The notes under the pieces: model-generated
Database searches by the model: none
The model's input: only the letters and a program-made list of their open reading frames with translations
What the model was told of the DNA's origin: nothing
Made by a program: the position numbers and the translations under genes
Source of the DNA: Hyphomicrobiales bacterium
Lineage (GTDB): Bacteria > Pseudomonadota > Alphaproteobacteria > Rhizobiales > Rhizobiaceae
DNA length: 64,000 bases
Assembly: GCA_900473045.1 (NCBI GenBank)
Contig: UCKS01000017.1
Coordinates: 124,001 to 188,000 of the forward strand
Reading direction: 5' to 3'
Shown: in pieces, positions 1 through 9,863 of the stretch
How the letters are laid out: each line of letters opens with the position of its first letter
Position numbering within the stretch: the stretch's first letter is position 1

Positions 1-1
1 C

Positions 2-811
2 TACGAGCAAGCGCTGAATGCGGTGCGCAACGAGCGAGCCATGCTTGAGGCTGAATTGCGTCAAACCCTGTGCGGTGAGGGTATCGACGTCAAGTATCAG
101 CCCCTCGTTGATGCCGGCTCTCAGGAAATTCAGGGCGTCGAGGCGTTGGCACGATGGAGTAGCCCGACTCTTGGACCTGTTCGGCCCGATATCTTCATCC
201 CGATCGCGGAAAAGGCGGGCCTCATCGACGTGCTTGGAATGCAGGTCCTCGAAAGGGCGGCGACAACTGCTGCGAGGTGGCCGAGTATCGGTGTATGCGT
301 CAACGTATCTCCGCTGCAACTGCAGGATCAGAGCTTTGTCCGACGGGCTGCGGAGATCTTGGAGATTGCGGGACTCGATCCGTCCAGGTTAACGCTCGAA
401 ATCACAGAAGGCGTTCTTATCACTCATCCCGATCAAGCGCGCCGAGCTATTGCGGCGCTGAAGGCACTCGGTGTCAAAGTCGCATTGGACGATTTCGGAA
501 TTGGCTACGCCAGCATCGGCGCGTTGCGCAAGTTTGGCTTCGATCGGCTCAAAATCGATAAATCACTCGCTGCGGAGCTCGACGGAGACCAGAAGGCCGC
601 AGATGTATTTCATGCGACAGTCGCACTTGCCAACGCCCTGGAAATCCCTGTCACGGCCGAAGGCATAGAAACTCAGTCGCAAGCTATGATCGCCAGGCTT
701 TCCGGATGCGACCTTCTCCAGGGTTACCTATTCAGCAAACCTGCAAGCGCCGACGAGATATCGGCGCATTATTTCAGCTCGCCGAAAATTTCTGTCCTCG
801 CCAACCCATGA
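2..811 (+). CDS. EAL-domain cyclic-di-GMP phosphodiesterase, 5' truncated by window edge
   Basis: C-terminal part of a c-di-GMP phosphodiesterase, which would hydrolyse c-di-GMP to pGpG. The frame is open from base 2, and the first visible residues (YEQALNAVRNERAMLEAELR) look like the linker that joins GGDEF to EAL domains, so the true start lies outside the window and an upstream GGDEF or sensor domain is likely. The signature glutamate motif is EALARW. Further catalytic-type motifs are NVSPLQLQ, LEITE, DDFGIGYAS, KIDKSL and EGIET, in the order expected of an active EAL domain. Family assignment is firm; activity is inferred from motif retention. No downstream partner gene is visible. Confidence 0.9.
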   Translation, partial: YEQALNAVRNERAMLEAELRQTLCGEGIDVKYQPLVDAGSQEIQGVEALARWSSPTLGPVRPDIFIPIAEKAGLIDVLGMQVLERAATTAARWPSIGVCVNVSPLQLQDQSFVRRAAEILEIAGLDPSRLTLEITEGVLITHPDQARRAIAALKALGVKVALDDFGIGYASIGALRKFGFDRLKIDKSLAAELDGDQKAADVFHATVALANALEIPVTAEGIETQSQAMIARLSGCDLLQGYLFSKPASADEISAHYFSSPKISVLANP

Positions 812-1239
812 CAAAGCGCCCTCGAGCGTCAAGGAGTGGCGTTAGCGACGTACGAATGGCGGATGATATAACTTAAGATGCCAAGTATCTACGGATACTG
901 TGTGCCAGCCAGTCGGGGTTACCCCCAACCTCTTGGTCAAAGACCTGGCTGGATTCTATGGTGACCTTTTCAAGGGCAATTGAACGGCCCTTAGGTCTCC
1001 CACTTTTCTTCTGGAGGCCCGCCGGAGTGTAAGGCAGGATTGCGCCGTCATTCCGGCCCTTAAAATAGGCACTGGAGTATGCCACAAGCCGCCATCCTGG
1101 TCGCTGGTAGATGGGTGCAGATTAACCTGCAAGTCTGCCAACACCGCCTTCGTAGGGATGAGTAAAACCCTTTGGATCGTCTTGCCCGTCGATGATAAGC
1201 CTGTTCCTCGCCCGGAGAAGTGTTCCCGACGGTAAGAAG
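812..1239. other. Intergenic stretch with only one weak reading frame
   Basis: No supported gene. A GTG-started minus-strand frame at 873-1085 (70 codons) has an AGGA motif about 9 bases upstream, but its product matches nothing I recognise. A second minus frame at 956-1252 overlaps it in another register. Both may be chance. Confidence 0.4.
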
Positions 1240-1268
1240 GCCGCCCGGCCAAATGGCCGGCGGCTTTT
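1240..1268 (+). terminator. Intrinsic terminator-like hairpin
   Basis: GCCGCCCGGCC and GGCCGGCGGC form a stem with one bulged C around an AAAT loop, followed on the plus strand by TTTTCATTT. No plus-strand gene ends just before it. The minus-strand reductase ends 22 bases away at 1290, so the hairpin may serve that transcript even though the T tail on that side is weak (TTCTT). Confidence 0.5.
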
Positions 1269-1289
1269 CATTTAAGTAATCCCCTGGGC

Positions 1290-3124
<1,835 letters not shown>

Positions 3125-3140
3125 TTTCGTTTCCATTCAA

Positions 3141-3518
3141 TCAATCAGTTGTTGGTGGACTGACCCGGATCGTGGCGGACCGCGCGCGATCGCTGATCAT
3201 GGGCTTGAGATATTGGCTCTCGGCATATTTGGTCCTGTACGCATCGTCGATGCGATCGTTCACCGCGCCATCGACGGGCTCGAAGGTGACTTCCGTGGTT
3301 GTGCCTGCGGCGACGATCTTTCCGGCCCTCTGCCTGACGGCGGCCTGATACCACCGGGAATTCTGGCCGTGATAGCCACGAACATAGAGCGACCCATCCA
3401 ATGCCACGCACCAAATCCAGGTTGGCGTGCCATAGGTGGTCCCGTCGTCACGGAATGGCGCGATATGCAGATCGTCAGCCGTGACAATCCGATCGAGATC
3501 GGTTTCCGAGAAAGGCAT
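3141..3518 (-). CDS. DUF2255 family protein
   Basis: A 125-residue protein matching the DUF2255 pattern: an N-terminal IAPFRDDGTTYGTPTWIW segment, then LYVRGYHGQNSRWYQA and a C-terminal DDAYRTKYAESQYLKPM. These proteins have a split-barrel look like flavin-nucleotide-binding proteins, but no function is established. AAGGAG stands 5 bases before the ATG, so the start is secure. It is the first gene of the minus-strand group that continues into the CMD and aldo/keto reductase genes. It is transcribed away from the broken LysR gene at 3634, which in an intact state would be its likely regulator. Confidence 0.82.
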   Translation of the reverse strand: MPFSETDLDRIVTADDLHIAPFRDDGTTYGTPTWIWCVALDGSLYVRGYHGQNSRWYQAAVRQRAGKIVAAGTTTEVTFEPVDGAVNDRIDDAYRTKYAESQYLKPMISDRARSATIRVSPPTTD

Positions 3519-3633
3519 GCGTTTCTCCTTTCAGCATCAGTGCCGATTCGTGTTCTTCAACTGAAACATAGGCACTGCCATTTCATTGGATTAGACGGTA
3601 AAAACTGATTGGACTTATATCGGAGATCAATGA

Positions 3634-4524
3634 ATGCGCCGCGAAGACCTTGGAGACCTGATGGCTTTCCTGAAAGTGGCGGAGGAGGGCAGCTTCACCA
3701 AAGCTGCGGCCCGGCTCGGAACCTCGCAGTCGTCGCTCAGCCTCATCGTGCGTCGGTTGGAGGAAAGGCTCGGTGTCCGTCTTCTGACGCGGACAACACG
3801 CAGCCTTGCGCCGACCATCGCTGGTGAACAGCTCCTTTCGACGCTTGGTCCGGCGTTCGGCACGATCGACGCGCAACTGTCGGCATTGAGTGAATTTCGG
3901 GACAAGCCCGCCGGAAGCTTCAGGATCACAGCAGGGCAGCACGCCATCGACACGATCCTCTAGCCTAAACTGTCCAGATTCCTGCGTGAATATCCCGACA
4001 TCAAGGTGGAACTCAACGCAGAGTCGGCGTTGACAGACATCGTGACTGAGCGCTTCGATGCAGGCGTGCGGCTTGGCGATCAGGTTGAGAAGAGCATGAT
4101 CGCTGTCCGGATCGGGCCTAAGGCGCGGATGATCGCCGTCGCGTCACCGTCCTGTTTCGCCGGGCGTGAAATGCCGTTGACACCACAGGAACTGACCGGG
4201 CATCGTTGCATCAATCTGCGCCTGCCGAGCTACGGTGGATTCTATGCCTGGGAGTTCGAAAAGGATGGCCACGAGCTGCGTGTCCGGGTTGAAGGACAAG
4301 TGGCGGTGAACGGAGTGCCCCAACTCGTAAGCGCAGCCCTCGACGGCTATGGACTGGCCTATGTCCACGAAGACGTTGTCGCTGGCCATCTGCAGAATGG
4401 GAGCCTGGTCCAGGTTCTCGACGACTGGTGTCCGCCGTTCCCTGGCTATCACCTCTACTATCCATCCAGGCGCAATCCGTCGCCTACCTTCACAATGCTG
4501 GTTGATGCGCTGAGGCATCGCTGA
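3634..4524 (+). pseudogene. LysR-type transcriptional regulator interrupted by an in-frame TAG
   Basis: The reading frame is that of a normal 296-codon LysR regulator. Residues 1-60 form the winged helix-turn-helix (SFTKAAARLGTSQSSLSLIVRRLEERLGV is spread over this part) and the effector-binding domain follows. A TAG at 3961-3963 splits it after IDTIL; the frame then continues unshifted with PKLSRFLREYPDIKVEL to the TGA at 4524. Family members usually have tryptophan at this point (LWPKL), so a single TGG-to-TAG change explains the break. It faces the DUF2255-CMD-reductase group, its presumed target. Either regulation is lost, an amber suppressor is at work, or the base is a sequencing error. 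Confidence 0.88.
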
Positions 4525-5204
4525 CCCGACACGCAGGCAGCCGGTTCGCCCCAAGCCGTTATCATCAGTCGATAAGCTGCTCGTCGGTTATGTGTTTCAT
4601 CCAGTCAGTGTCCTTGCCGCCCTTGATATTGGTGATTGCCGTACGGCGTTGCCTCCCTCGCAGTCGCATGGTCGATGCCCGCATCTGGCAGTCTGCGCTT
4701 CAAGCGGTAGAAGAAGCCGATTACTGACAGGCGGCTATCTAGTGAATTTCGCCCTTTAGCTGACCTTCCGCTCACGGCCCCGAAATGCCGGGCGGCAACG
4801 CGCCTCCATTACGGTTGTAAAAACGACGACAGCCAGATCCCAAAATGGTCATCTAAGATCAAGGTAGGTGGCTAGTTCGCGCCCTACTTCGGCCGTTCAC
4901 GCCAACTGTTTTGACTCTCCGAAGCAGTCCGTCTGCTTTGAGGCGCCCACGTACGAACACGACCTTTCCCCAGCGGTAGTGTTGCCCGCGCCCGTAACTC
5001 GAGTCGGCGACCCGGCTAGATTTCAGTTTGCCGGTCGCGTATGCCCGAAACGACCGAATTTGAAGCAGTAAGGCGGTTTTGAGCCGTTCTTGGAAGTGAT
5101 TATCGTAATTGACTAAGCCGAGTGCAGCGCCGGCCGTATTGCTGTCTGGCGAGCACGCTCCGCGCCAATCGGGAGTCCTTCTGAGGGAAGCGATTGCGTG
5201 TCAG
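4525..5204. other. Gene-poor stretch; one possible 34-codon minus-strand gene
   Basis: No family member is recognisable. A short minus-strand frame at 4565-4669 (ATG at 4669, product ending DTDWMKHITDEQLID) has a gene-like composition at its C-terminus but cannot be confirmed; it could be a remnant tail. Plus-strand frames at 4868-5071 and 5109-5432 look like chance, the latter lying partly under the GFA gene. Confidence 0.35.
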
Positions 5205-5642
5205 TTAGCGATCACGTGGATCAGCGAAACCGTTTGCACGTTTGCGCGTATACCGGGCCTCGCGTGGCAAGCTGTCGCTCAATTCGACGAAAGGAAGGCG
5301 TTGCTCCCAGTAGCCATGCGCCGCAGGTTCGAAACGTTCGGGCGCATCCATAAAGCCGATGCAAAGGTAGATCTCGGACGGAAGACCCTCGTCCTGATAC
5401 CCGATCGATGTTCCGCAGTCTCCGCAGAATGACCGTACAACTCCCGGCGTCTTTGAAAACGTCTTCGGTGCGCCTGTTATGCTAATAACCTGCTCCGCCC
5501 GGTAACCGATCCAGATCGTCATAGGACCGCCGATCGCTTTTCGGCAATCTTCGTCGTGATCCCAGTTAATCCAGAAAGGGTCGCCGATGGCATCTATTTC
5601 GATTGCACCGCAGAAGCACGACCCGCGCTCAATTCTTGACAT
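5205..5642 (-). CDS. GFA/CENP-V domain protein (glutathione-dependent formaldehyde-activating enzyme-like)
   Basis: A 145-residue zinc-fold protein of the GFA family, single domain. The structural zinc ligands are visible: C9 and C11 in GSCFCGAI and the later pair in FCGDCGT. The second metal site is unusual: family members carry CxCxxCRK, but here the segment reads WDHDEDCRKA (27-36), with aspartates where the first two cysteines are expected and only C33 kept. Catalysis with glutathione is therefore doubtful and the name describes the fold only. GGAGGG lies 5 bases before the ATG at 5642. It stands alone between two gene-poor stretches. Confidence 0.8.
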   Translation of the reverse strand: MSRIERGSCFCGAIEIDAIGDPFWINWDHDEDCRKAIGGPMTIWIGYRAEQVISITGAPKTFSKTPGVVRSFCGDCGTSIGYQDEGLPSEIYLCIGFMDAPERFEPAAHGYWEQRLPFVELSDSLPREARYTRKRANGFADPRDR

Positions 5643-6238
5643 CTCTGACCCTCCGTTGGCCGTTCACCCCACCCTGACATCTGGACGCCCTTTCGGAAGG
5701 TGCAAGCGTCACTTACCTCGGCTAGCGAGCGTGTACGCTTCGACACCTACTCGAGATGCTCCCAGCATGCTCGTGTCAGACGAACCCGACGTCGCCAATA
5801 TTGTTCCAGCCGCAAGAATTCTATGCGCGGTTATCGGGGCTGACTTCAAGCCAAGTTACTTCAAGCAGGAATGGATATCCCTGGGGGAATAAAAAAGGCC
5901 GGGTCGAAATCGCACCGACCTTTCGAACATCCCTTCTCACACCCGTGCCAGTACATCCGTGGTCAAAAGCAGGAAGCGACCTCCGGTGTTGAGAACGTCT
6001 ACGTGGGGCACTCACCAGCAACACCGATCCTCCAAAGATAGTTTTCGATGGGGATCAATTCAAGTTGGTCGGTAGCCTGGACAATGCCTGCAAGTAGTCC
6101 AAGATGCCCAAGCATTGGCAAACCCTTGTTGGAGCAGTGCATCCGCCTATTTTCAACACCACGTTGCGCTGCCGAGATTCAAGCTCGGTATATGGAAATC
6201 GCGGGAGGCGAATTTGAAGCGGGCGTCGCTATACGTGA
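5643..6238. other. Gene-poor stretch with a minus-strand hairpin
   Basis: No supported protein. Read on the minus strand, 5889-5925 contains GGTCG and CGACC arms around a short loop, then CGGCC and six T residues, a terminator-like arrangement with no minus-strand gene before it. It could end a small RNA or be a leftover. Overlapping frames at 5756-5992 (plus) and 5821-6024 (minus) are not convincing. Confidence 0.35.
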
Positions 6239-6733
6239 ATGGATACCGGCATGCCGGCACGTAGCGCCGGACTTCTTATTTTTCGTCGGATCGCGGACGG
6301 CGTCGAGGTCCTACTTGTTCATCCCGGCGGTCCGTTTTGGGCGAAAAAAGACGAGGGCGCATGGTCGATCCCAAAGGGATTGGTCGAGCCCGGCGAAGAG
6401 GAGCTTTTTGCCGCTATCCGAGAGACACGGGAAGAACTGGGCGTCGACATCGAAGGACACTTCACCCCGCTTGGCGAGTACCGGCAGCCTGGTGGGAAGA
6501 CGGTCATCGCATGGTGCATTGAAGCCGATCCGATCTTGAAGGTGGACGACGTCCAAAGTTCCACGTTTACGATCGAATGGCCTCCCAAATCCGGCCAGTT
6601 CAAAAACTTTCCAGAGGTGGACCGCGCAGGATGGTTTTCCATCGAAACGGCGGCGGCGAAGATACTCAAGGGACAACGCCCCATGCTCGCCTCTCTGGGC
6701 CAGCACCTCGCGTCTGGCGGGCCACAGACATGA
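6239..6733 (+). CDS. Nudix hydrolase
   Basis: A 164-residue Nudix protein that would cleave a nucleoside diphosphate linked to another moiety, using Mg2+. The Nudix box is complete: GLVEPGEEELFAAIRETREE continues into LGVDIEG, fitting GX5EX7REUXEEXGU at about residues 47-69. The N-terminal strand SAGLLIFRR and the PKG(L/W) entry to the box are typical. The C-terminal KVDDVQSSTFTIEWPPKSGQ segment is found in a bacterial subfamily annotated as NTP pyrophosphohydrolases. The start could also be the ATG at 6251 (MPARSAG). No EcfG-like promoter is seen here, unlike for the other Nudix gene at 8163. Confidence 0.88.
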   Translation: MDTGMPARSAGLLIFRRIADGVEVLLVHPGGPFWAKKDEGAWSIPKGLVEPGEEELFAAIRETREELGVDIEGHFTPLGEYRQPGGKTVIAWCIEADPILKVDDVQSSTFTIEWPPKSGQFKNFPEVDRAGWFSIETAAAKILKGQRPMLASLGQHLASGGPQT

Positions 6734-6912
6734 TGCAACGCTCTACGTTTGGACCCGGTGGGAGCTGCTCGTGACCCTCCGATTCAACAAATCAATCTGT
6801 GGCGATGATAACGTTTAAAGCGGGATAATTTTCGTTCGAAACTGCCGGAGAATCTTGTCCACGGCATCGGAATTCCTATCTCGAATCCAAAGCCTCGACC
6901 TGGGAGCCCGAG

Positions 6913-7146
6913 ATGGAAGATCAAATCCAAACCAGCGCCGTTATCGACCGGGCCGTCGAAATCGTTCGGCCGGCTACTGATCACTCCTGCTTCAGTAAAC
7001 GGGGTGCCTGCATCTGTTGCGGACACCGTGCCCTGATGGATGAGGATGGGTGCGGCATTTGCGATGAGTGTCTCGCGCCTGACGAATTTCTCGTCGTCGC
7101 CGCCGAGAGTGAGCTCCTTGATCCGCTCCATCGCGACTTCGCGTGA
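6913..7146 (+). CDS. Small cysteine-rich (zinc-ribbon-like) hypothetical protein
   Basis: A 77-residue frame not assigned to any family I can name. It contains CICCGHRALMDEDGCGICDE followed by C, that is, two CxxC pairs about 15 residues apart as in a zinc ribbon or rubredoxin-like knuckle, flanked by acidic helices. The strictly spaced cysteines argue against chance. A GGGAGCCCGAG stretch lies just before the ATG. A minus-strand frame covers the same bases (6784-7131) but shows no such pattern. Function unknown. Confidence 0.5.
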   Translation: MEDQIQTSAVIDRAVEIVRPATDHSCFSKRGACICCGHRALMDEDGCGICDECLAPDEFLVVAAESELLDPLHRDFA

Positions 7147-7230
7147 GGAGCCATTAGTCGCTAACTTCCATAGCCTTTACCACGGACCGAACTGATTAGT
7201 TTCTTGACTGCGAAAATCAGCGGACGTGAG

Positions 7231-7255
7231 GGAACTCTTTGAATCGGTGCCCGTT
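7231..7255 (+). promoter_or_regulatory. EcfG/RpoE2-type promoter for the DUF3606 gene
   Basis: GGAAC, 16 bases, CGTT: an exact match to the alphaproteobacterial general stress response consensus (GGAAC-N16/17-CGTT), 31 bases before the ATG at 7287. Confidence 0.7.
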
Positions 7256-7286
7256 TCCTACGGTAAAACAACGAAGGGAGCGCTCC

Positions 7287-7460
7287 ATGACAACCACCAC
7301 CCGCAGGCGCAATCAGGACCGAGCTCGCGTCGCAGCAGGCCAACCGCATGAAGTTCAATACGAGGCCAAGAAAGAGGGCGTCTCAAAGGATACGGTCAAG
7401 AAATCGGTAAAGAAGGTCGGCAACAGTCGAAAGAAGATCGAAGCGGACCTGAAAAGCTAA
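7287..7460 (+). CDS. DUF3606 domain small protein
   Basis: A basic 57-residue protein of the DUF3606 kind: the Arg/Lys-rich N-terminus RRRNQDRARVAAGQPHEV is followed by VSKDTVKKSVKKVGNSRKKI, the helix-turn-helix-like core shared by these rhizobial proteins. Such genes are common on rhizobial replicons and often stress-induced; molecular role unknown, DNA binding is an inference from charge. The start at 7287 is chosen over an upstream in-frame ATG at 7239 because GGGAG sits 6 bases before it and the upstream start overlaps the EcfG-like promoter. The stop overlaps the start of the next small gene. Confidence 0.75.
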   Translation: MTTTTRRRNQDRARVAAGQPHEVQYEAKKEGVSKDTVKKSVKKVGNSRKKIEADLKS

Positions 7461-7636
7461 TGATTAAACCGGAAGGAAGGTCCGACGGTGACGACCCGGA
7501 TAGCCATGTTCAAGTTCTTCATGCGTCTCAAGAGCGTCAGCGTGCCGAGGTCGAGGTGGTGGTCACCCATGGAGTTGGTTTACGGGCAAAGGTCGATTTG
7601 ACCACCGGAGGTCTGCTCTCGATCACCGCACTGTAG
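7460..7636 (+). CDS. Small hypothetical protein translationally coupled to the DUF3606 gene
   Basis: A 58-codon frame whose ATG overlaps the TAA of the DUF3606 gene (TAATG), with GGAAGG-type bases inside its own first codons. The product starts MIKPEGRSDGDDPDSHVQV and ends with VVVTHGVGLRAKVDLTTG and a hydrophobic GLLSITAL tail, an amphipathic beta-like stretch that does not look random. No family is recognised. The overlap and the lack of a separate promoter imply co-transcription under the EcfG-like promoter at 7231. Confidence 0.5.
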   Translation: MIKPEGRSDGDDPDSHVQVLHASQERQRAEVEVVVTHGVGLRAKVDLTTGGLLSITAL

Positions 7637-7718
7637 CAACACGCCATAAGAATAGGCCTTGGCCCATACGACTGGCGCTTGGGTGATGCACGGCGCGCCG
7701 AGGCGCACTCTCCGTGTG

Positions 7719-8163
7719 TCAGGCAGGCCGCACCGAGCGGCCAAATTTCAATATCAAGCGCTCTAGGTCAGGTTCATCAATGAGCCGCGAAGCCTCCAGC
7801 GGCGTTAGCCACGCGGTTCGCCTCTGGGCGCTTTCAGGGGAAACGCTTCCATTCTCGCCGGACTTCGAGAAGGAATACCGCAACTGTCGGTCGGACCTTG
7901 CTGCCATCGCCCAGAATCTTGTCATAGACGAAGTCGCCAATCGATAGCTTCTTGACCCGCCCTACAACGCCCGCTTCCTCCCATGCCTCCTGCTCCGCTA
8001 CCTTCCGTGGCTTCAATCCGGCCATCGGCCAACCTTTCGGGATCATCCAGCGTTTTGTTCCGCGGGTCGTGACGAGGAGAACCTCGGGACCCTCGATCGT
8101 GTACCGGACGCAGAGCGCACCAAATTGCTGGATTGGTCGCGCAGTCGTGGCAACGTCAGGCAT
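7719..8163 (-). pseudogene. Nudix hydrolase with a one-base frameshift
   Basis: The N-terminal two-thirds (ATG at 8163, MPDVATTARPIQQFG...) is a Nudix protein of the rhizobial diphosphoinositol/NTP type with WMIPKGWPMAGLKPRKVAEQ, EAWEEAGVVG as the Nudix box. The frame stops at 7834 after VRREWKRFP. One base less in the GGGG run at 7837-7840 restores the expected tail (PESAQRRTAWLTPLEASRLI, then DEPDLERLILKF) up to the TGA at 7719, giving a normal length of about 147 residues. A homopolymer sequencing error would give the same picture. The gene has its own EcfG-like promoter at 8194-8218. Confidence 0.85.
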
Positions 8164-8193
8164 GGGTTCGCTTTCATATGCAAAAGAGAATTG

Positions 8194-8218
8194 AACTCCA
8201 CAGCGATCGAACGGTTCC
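8194..8218 (-). promoter_or_regulatory. EcfG/RpoE2-like promoter for the Nudix gene
   Basis: On the minus strand GGAAC, 16 bases, AGTT (fits GGAAC-N18-TT), 30 bases before the ATG at 8163. Confidence 0.5.
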
Positions 8219-8392
8219 CCCACCGACCTTTGATTGTGTTCGACATGGCGAGGCGCGTGTAGAATGTGGCTCAGGTGGTTGAACGTAAGCGGGGAAGCGC
8301 TCCCCGCCCGATCATCGAGACTTTTGGAGCGTCCTGGAGGGTATTCAGCTTTCAAATCGCCACGGACTACGCCAAGTGCTACGTACTTCCAG

Positions 8393-9337
8393 ATGAACAT
8401 GAGTCTACAGCCCATGCTTCCATTTCAGCCTGAGCGGCGCTTCAAGAGCACGATCATGGCTGGCTTCGAGTGCGGCCTCGTTCATCGCGGCCGGCACGAC
8501 CTTTTGGTCACGACCGGACACACAGTTGGCGCGAGGATGGCCGATCATTATCGGATCGTCCGTGACCATGGAGTTCGCACGGTCCGTGACGGTCTTGTTC
8601 CTGGCTATCGCGCCGTCGAGCGCCTGCTCGCTGCAAAGAACGCAGGGGTTCAAGCGATCTGGGACCTTTCTCATTACCACCGCAACCAGGATCCGGTTCG
8701 TTGCGCCCGCATCGCCGCCGAAGCGGCCCTTTCTGTGAACGGCCACGAAAAGCTCTGGCTTTGTCCGGTCAACGAGCCCTCGCTCTACCCCTTGATGACG
8801 GGAATGGCGCGCGATGAGGCTATCGGAATGGCCATCACCATGGCAAAGGTCGCACGCGACCATCATCCCGACGTTGGCGTCCTTACCAATGACCCGATCA
8901 CCGGAATTGGGGAGCGGCAGTACGAAGCGACTGATGCCATCGTCTCGGCTGTCGACGTGGACGTCATCGGGGTGAACTACTACCCGCACACCGCTCGGAC
9001 GCCGCTGGCGAAAGTCCTGCTGCGGACATGGCGTCGCTACCGCAAGCCCATAATGGTGTCGGAGACGAGCTGGCACGACGGCCATCCTGTCCATCATCGA
9101 AGGCATCCCGGACTTCACAAGGGAGGCTGGCTCCGTCACGTGCTCGATCAGGTGGAGGTTGCGAGGTTCCACGGTGCGGTCGTCGAGGGGGTGTGCTGGT
9201 ACCCGATCGTCGACTGCCCGCCGTGGCATACGCCATACTCGCCCAGCCGTTGGAGCCACGGACTCATCCGGCGTGACCTGTCGCTTGATCCCTCGCTGTC
9301 GGCGGAACTGACGATGTCGTTACAAAACGGCGTGTGA
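8393..9337 (+). CDS. Glycoside hydrolase-like TIM-barrel protein (GH1/GH5-type clan A motifs)
   Basis: A 314-residue protein with the layout of a retaining clan GH-A glycosidase: NEP motif in LCPVNEPSLYP with the presumed acid/base E128, and MVSETSWHDG with the presumed nucleophile E224 after a GVNYYPH strand. The N-terminal EC(G)LVHRGRHDLLVTTGH and VRDGLVPGY segments match a rhizobial group usually annotated as beta-glucosidase-like; it is shorter than a true GH1 enzyme (about 450 residues), so the sugar specificity is open. The start at 8393 (MNMSLQP) is preferred; the longer frame to 8234 crosses into the promoter of the divergent Nudix gene. Confidence 0.7.
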   Translation: MNMSLQPMLPFQPERRFKSTIMAGFECGLVHRGRHDLLVTTGHTVGARMADHYRIVRDHGVRTVRDGLVPGYRAVERLLAAKNAGVQAIWDLSHYHRNQDPVRCARIAAEAALSVNGHEKLWLCPVNEPSLYPLMTGMARDEAIGMAITMAKVARDHHPDVGVLTNDPITGIGERQYEATDAIVSAVDVDVIGVNYYPHTARTPLAKVLLRTWRRYRKPIMVSETSWHDGHPVHHRRHPGLHKGGWLRHVLDQVEVARFHGAVVEGVCWYPIVDCPPWHTPYSPSRWSHGLIRRDLSLDPSLSAELTMSLQNGV

Positions 9338-9487
9338 ACACCGGGTTGTTGTTGAAGGCCGACCTTTGTGCGCCTTCAGCGTCTCGGGCGGGAAGCCGGA
9401 AAAGTTGCTGGTCAAATTCCTATTTCCCATAGAGCGATCGCCGACCTATGTCAGTGGATATTGAGGCGCTTCTGCCCTGAATCTTCG

Positions 9488-9512
9488 GGAACAATGCCCC
9501 GCGACGCTGGTT
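9488..9512 (+). promoter_or_regulatory. EcfG/RpoE2-like promoter
   Basis: GGAAC, 16 bases, GGTT; 21 bases before the ATG at 9534. Confidence 0.5.
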
Positions 9513-9533
9513 GTGGGCCGCAAGGAGACGAAC

Positions 9534-9785
9534 ATGCAACTCATCGATACGCACGTAGGCGACTTGAACGCGGGCCTTATCACGGTCGAATTTCGGGGCG
9601 AGGGAGGCGAAATGGTCTCCGTCAAAATGGCGGCGAACGACGGCCTCGATAGTGACGCCGCCGTCGATCATGCGAAAGCGCTGATGGTCCAACTAACGAC
9701 ATTCGCGGACGATCGCGACCCGGCGCAGGACGAGTGGGAGCGTTCCGAGGCCAAGACGACGGTGGAACGGGCGTTGATGGTCTAG
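9534..9785 (+). CDS. Small conserved-looking hypothetical protein
   Basis: An 83-residue acidic protein beginning MQLIDTHVGDLNAGLITVEF and containing GEMVSVKMAANDGLDSDAA, with alternating hydrophobic strands and then a helical C-terminus. I recall no named family, but this looks like a small rhizobial cytoplasmic protein. AAGGAG is placed 8 bases before the ATG at 9534, which decides this start over the upstream in-frame one at 9513. The EcfG-like promoter just upstream suggests induction in the general stress response. Confidence 0.65.
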   Translation: MQLIDTHVGDLNAGLITVEFRGEGGEMVSVKMAANDGLDSDAAVDHAKALMVQLTTFADDRDPAQDEWERSEAKTTVERALMV

Positions 9786-9863
9786 CACCGTCCACGTCGG
9801 ACCTCCCCGTAGCGTCGGGCTTCGGCGATGCGACATCCGGGCCAGGCTCATCAGTATAAACCA

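Noticed and set aside
8405-9259. Minus-strand open frame of 284 codons
   Set aside because: Mirror of the glycosidase-like gene; composition is Arg/His/Val-rich with no motif.
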